Made by a program: the position numbers and the translations under genes. The notes under the pieces were generated by a model. That model was not told the DNA's origin. It searched no databases and worked only from the letters and a program-made list of their open reading frames with translations. A DNA stretch of 7,882 nucleotides from Acetofilamentum sp. (GTDB taxonomy: Bacteria > Bacteroidota > Bacteroidia > Bacteroidales > JAFGUD01). How positions within the stretch are numbered: position 1 is the first letter of the stretch; each line of letters starts with the position of its first letter. The DNA is taken from assembly GCA_020722645.1 (NCBI GenBank), contig DYKL01000153.1, forward strand, positions 1 to 7,882, read 5' to 3'. Positions 6,379 through 7,882 of the stretch are shown here, piece by piece.

Positions 6379-6434
6379 TGTTTTTTATTTTAAAAAAAAA
6401 TATTTTTTTTGACGAAATGTTTATTTAAAGATTA

Positions 6435-7565
6435 ATGAATAGTAAAAGTTTTAAAATATATATTGTTGCAGGCGAAGCATCAGGCGATATTCATGCATCA
6501 GGAATAATTAGAGCTGTTAAACATAAGAATAAAAGCACTCTTTTTCGTTTTTTCGGCGGAGATTTGATGCAAAAAGAATCAGAAACACTGGTTAAACATT
6601 ACAAAGAACTCGCTTTTATGGGACTATGGGAGGTCGTCAAAAATATACGAAAAATTAAAAATAATTTGGATTTTTGTAAAAATGATATTTTAAATTTTAA
6701 ACCAGATGCTTTAATTTTAGTAGATTACCCAGGTTTTAACCTCAAAATTGCAAAATTTGCCAAAAAAAATGGAATAAAGGTTTATTATTATATTTCTCCA
6801 AAAGTTTGGGTGTGGAAAAAAAGTAGAATAAATATTATTAAGAAATATATTGATAAGATGTTTGTCATTTTTCCTTTTGAAGTAGATTTTTATAAAAAGT
6901 ATAATTTTGATGTATTATATTTTGGTAATCCAACAAAAGAAGCTGTTAAAGAAGAGTTAAGTATAATTAAGAATAAAAATTTATTTATTGAGGAAAACAA
7001 ATTTGACAACAGACCAATTGTTGCACTTTTACCGGGGAGTAGGATTCAGGAAGTAAAAAAAATGTTACCTCTTATGCTTAAAGTTTCAGAAAAATTTCCG
7101 AATTATCAGTTTGTGGTTGCTGGATTAAGCTCTGTTGATAAAAATATATATCAAAATAACTTGAAAAACACAAAAATCAGAATTATTTTTGATAAAACGT
7201 TTGAATTGCTACGATTTTCTTTTGCTGCAGTTGTAACTTCAGGTACAGCAACATTAGAAACAGCTTTGTTCAATGTTCCTCAGGTTGTATGCTACAAAAC
7301 AAGTGGATTATCTTATTCTGTTGGCAAAATGATTGTTAAAATTGATTATTTCTCACTTGTCAATATTTTATCAAAAAAAATGGTTGTTAAGGAATTCCTT
7401 CAAAACAAACTGGAAGATTCTATTTCTAATGAATTGGAATTATTACTCAATGATGAAATTTACAGAGAAAAGATGAAAAATGATTACCAAAAACTCTCTG
7501 AAATGCTTGGTGATTGCAGCGTCTCTGAAAAAATTGCAGAGTTTATTTTAAACGAAGTGCAATAA
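6435..7565 (+). CDS. lpxB: Lipid-A-disaccharide synthase (LpxB)
   Basis: This is a GT19 glycosyltransferase that joins UDP-2,3-diacylglucosamine and 2,3-diacylglucosamine-1-phosphate (lipid X) to make the lipid A disaccharide at the inner face of the cytoplasmic membrane. The 376 residues are the usual length. Conserved blocks are in order: AGEASGD (12-18), GGDLM (41-45), VDYPGFN (96-102, holding the conserved Asp97), SPKVWVWK (121-128), FPFE (146-149), GNP (164-166), LPGSRIQEV (199-207), SGTATLE (269-275) and SLVNIL (307-312). The start at ATG 6435 places AGEASGD at the normal distance from the N-terminus. No signal peptide is present. Its 3' end overlaps the opposing phosphatase fragment by 23 bases, and no terminator is seen after it inside the window. 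Confidence 0.96.
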   Translation: MNSKSFKIYIVAGEASGDIHASGIIRAVKHKNKSTLFRFFGGDLMQKESETLVKHYKELAFMGLWEVVKNIRKIKNNLDFCKNDILNFKPDALILVDYPGFNLKIAKFAKKNGIKVYYYISPKVWVWKKSRINIIKKYIDKMFVIFPFEVDFYKKYNFDVLYFGNPTKEAVKEELSIIKNKNLFIEENKFDNRPIVALLPGSRIQEVKKMLPLMLKVSEKFPNYQFVVAGLSSVDKNIYQNNLKNTKIRIIFDKTFELLRFSFAAVVTSGTATLETALFNVPQVVCYKTSGLSYSVGKMIVKIDYFSLVNILSKKMVVKEFLQNKLEDSISNELELLLNDEIYREKMKNDYQKLSEMLGDCSVSEKIAEFILNEVQ

Positions 7566-7821
7566 AAGTTATGTCGTCAAACTGTATATTGTTATTTTTC
7601 CAGTCATTTACTTCTTTATCTATATTTTTTTTCTGTTCTGTTATAGTTTTTTCGGCGATGCTTTCAATAAATTCTATTAGTCTTTTTTTAGTGAATTTTT
7701 TGTTTTGTTCGTTAGCCTGATCAATTATCCCGTCAGTAAACAAATAAAAAATAGTATCAGATGGAACAATGGTTTCATAAGTTTTGAATGGCTCTCTACT
7801 CATTTCAGGAACCCCCACATA
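7543..7821 (-). pseudogene. C-terminal fragment of a SpoIIE/PP2C-type serine phosphatase
   Basis: About 90 residues match the end of the SpoIIE-type phosphatase domain found at the C-terminus of many Bacteroidota signalling proteins (often after TPR, GAF or 7TM sensor parts). Visible are SREPFKTYE, then DTIFYLFTDGIIDQ with the metal-site DG pair and a following D, a KKFTKKRLIEFIES helix, an EQKK...W helix, and the closing FDDITFIALRLK with the paired aspartates. The N-terminal half of the domain with its first metal-binding aspartates, and any sensor, are absent: reading upstream the frame gives only a few residues (TSVKSYV) before TGA at 7837-7839. A GTG at 7818 could start a 91-residue product, but it would lack catalysis. 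This is therefore most likely a remnant cut by a rearrangement near 7819-7840, or a frameshifted gene whose rest lies past the window. It converges on lpxB with a 23-base overlap. Confidence 0.75.
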
Positions 7822-7882
7822 ACTTTTAACGGAAGTTCATGAAATTTTTGATAATAAAACACACGTAACCATCTGGCTAACA

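Noticed and set aside
6337..6434. Long A and T runs between the lipoprotein gene and lpxB as a special element
   Set aside because: They are homopolymer-rich promoter DNA typical of an A+T-rich genome; there is no repeat unit or conserved motif beyond the -7 box.
1..7882. CRISPR array, tRNA, rRNA, phage or defence genes
   Set aside because: No regularly spaced repeats, cloverleaf, rRNA-like stretch or matching protein motifs were seen on either strand.

Overview
The window is A+T-rich DNA from a Bacteroidota (Bacteroidetes-type) genome. The evidence is the gene set: a PorT/SprT-type component of the type IX secretion system, an S46 dipeptidyl-peptidase, a menaquinone methyltransferase, an LpxB lipid A enzyme (so a Gram-negative), and two genes upstream of which sits the TAnnTTTG -7 box used by the Bacteroidota primary sigma factor. 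Genus cannot be read from the sequence.

Layout. 155-865 (+) is ubiE/menG, followed after 81 bases by porT/sprT (947-1681, +). 1682-2231 is a decayed zone: an A+T-rich spacer with a 12-bp inverted repeat, then a broken remnant of a conserved gene (about 1905-2221, +) carrying a frameshift, closed by a strong two-way terminator (2206-2231). 2233-4392 (-) is a complete S46 dipeptidyl-peptidase with all three catalytic residues and a glycine at the specificity position that separates DPP7 from DPP11. 4393-4940 is a gene-free spacer holding a 142-bp miniature inverted-repeat element (4632-4773) with near-perfect 15-bp terminal inverted repeats, a 5-bp target duplication (TTTAG) and two internal 10-bp hairpins. 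A second two-way terminator (4898-4925) lies just after the minus-strand pair: a small lipoprotein (5869-6336) and an outer-membrane beta-barrel protein (4941-5801), probably one operon from a promoter near 6371-6378. lpxB (6435-7565, +) reads away from that pair. At the right end lies the C-terminal piece of a SpoIIE/PP2C-type phosphatase (7543 to about 7821, -), cut off from the rest of its gene and overlapping the 3' end of lpxB by 23 bases.

How the genes fit together. Most products serve the cell envelope: LpxB builds lipid A, PorT helps export proteins across the outer membrane, the barrel and lipoprotein are envelope-located, the S46 enzyme trims dipeptides from peptides in the periplasm, and UbiE/MenG completes menaquinone for respiration. 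This looks mostly like chromosomal core with local scars (a pseudogene, a truncated phosphatase, a miniature element). I see no defence system, CRISPR array, prophage, tRNA or rRNA. The least explained item is the 142-bp element.
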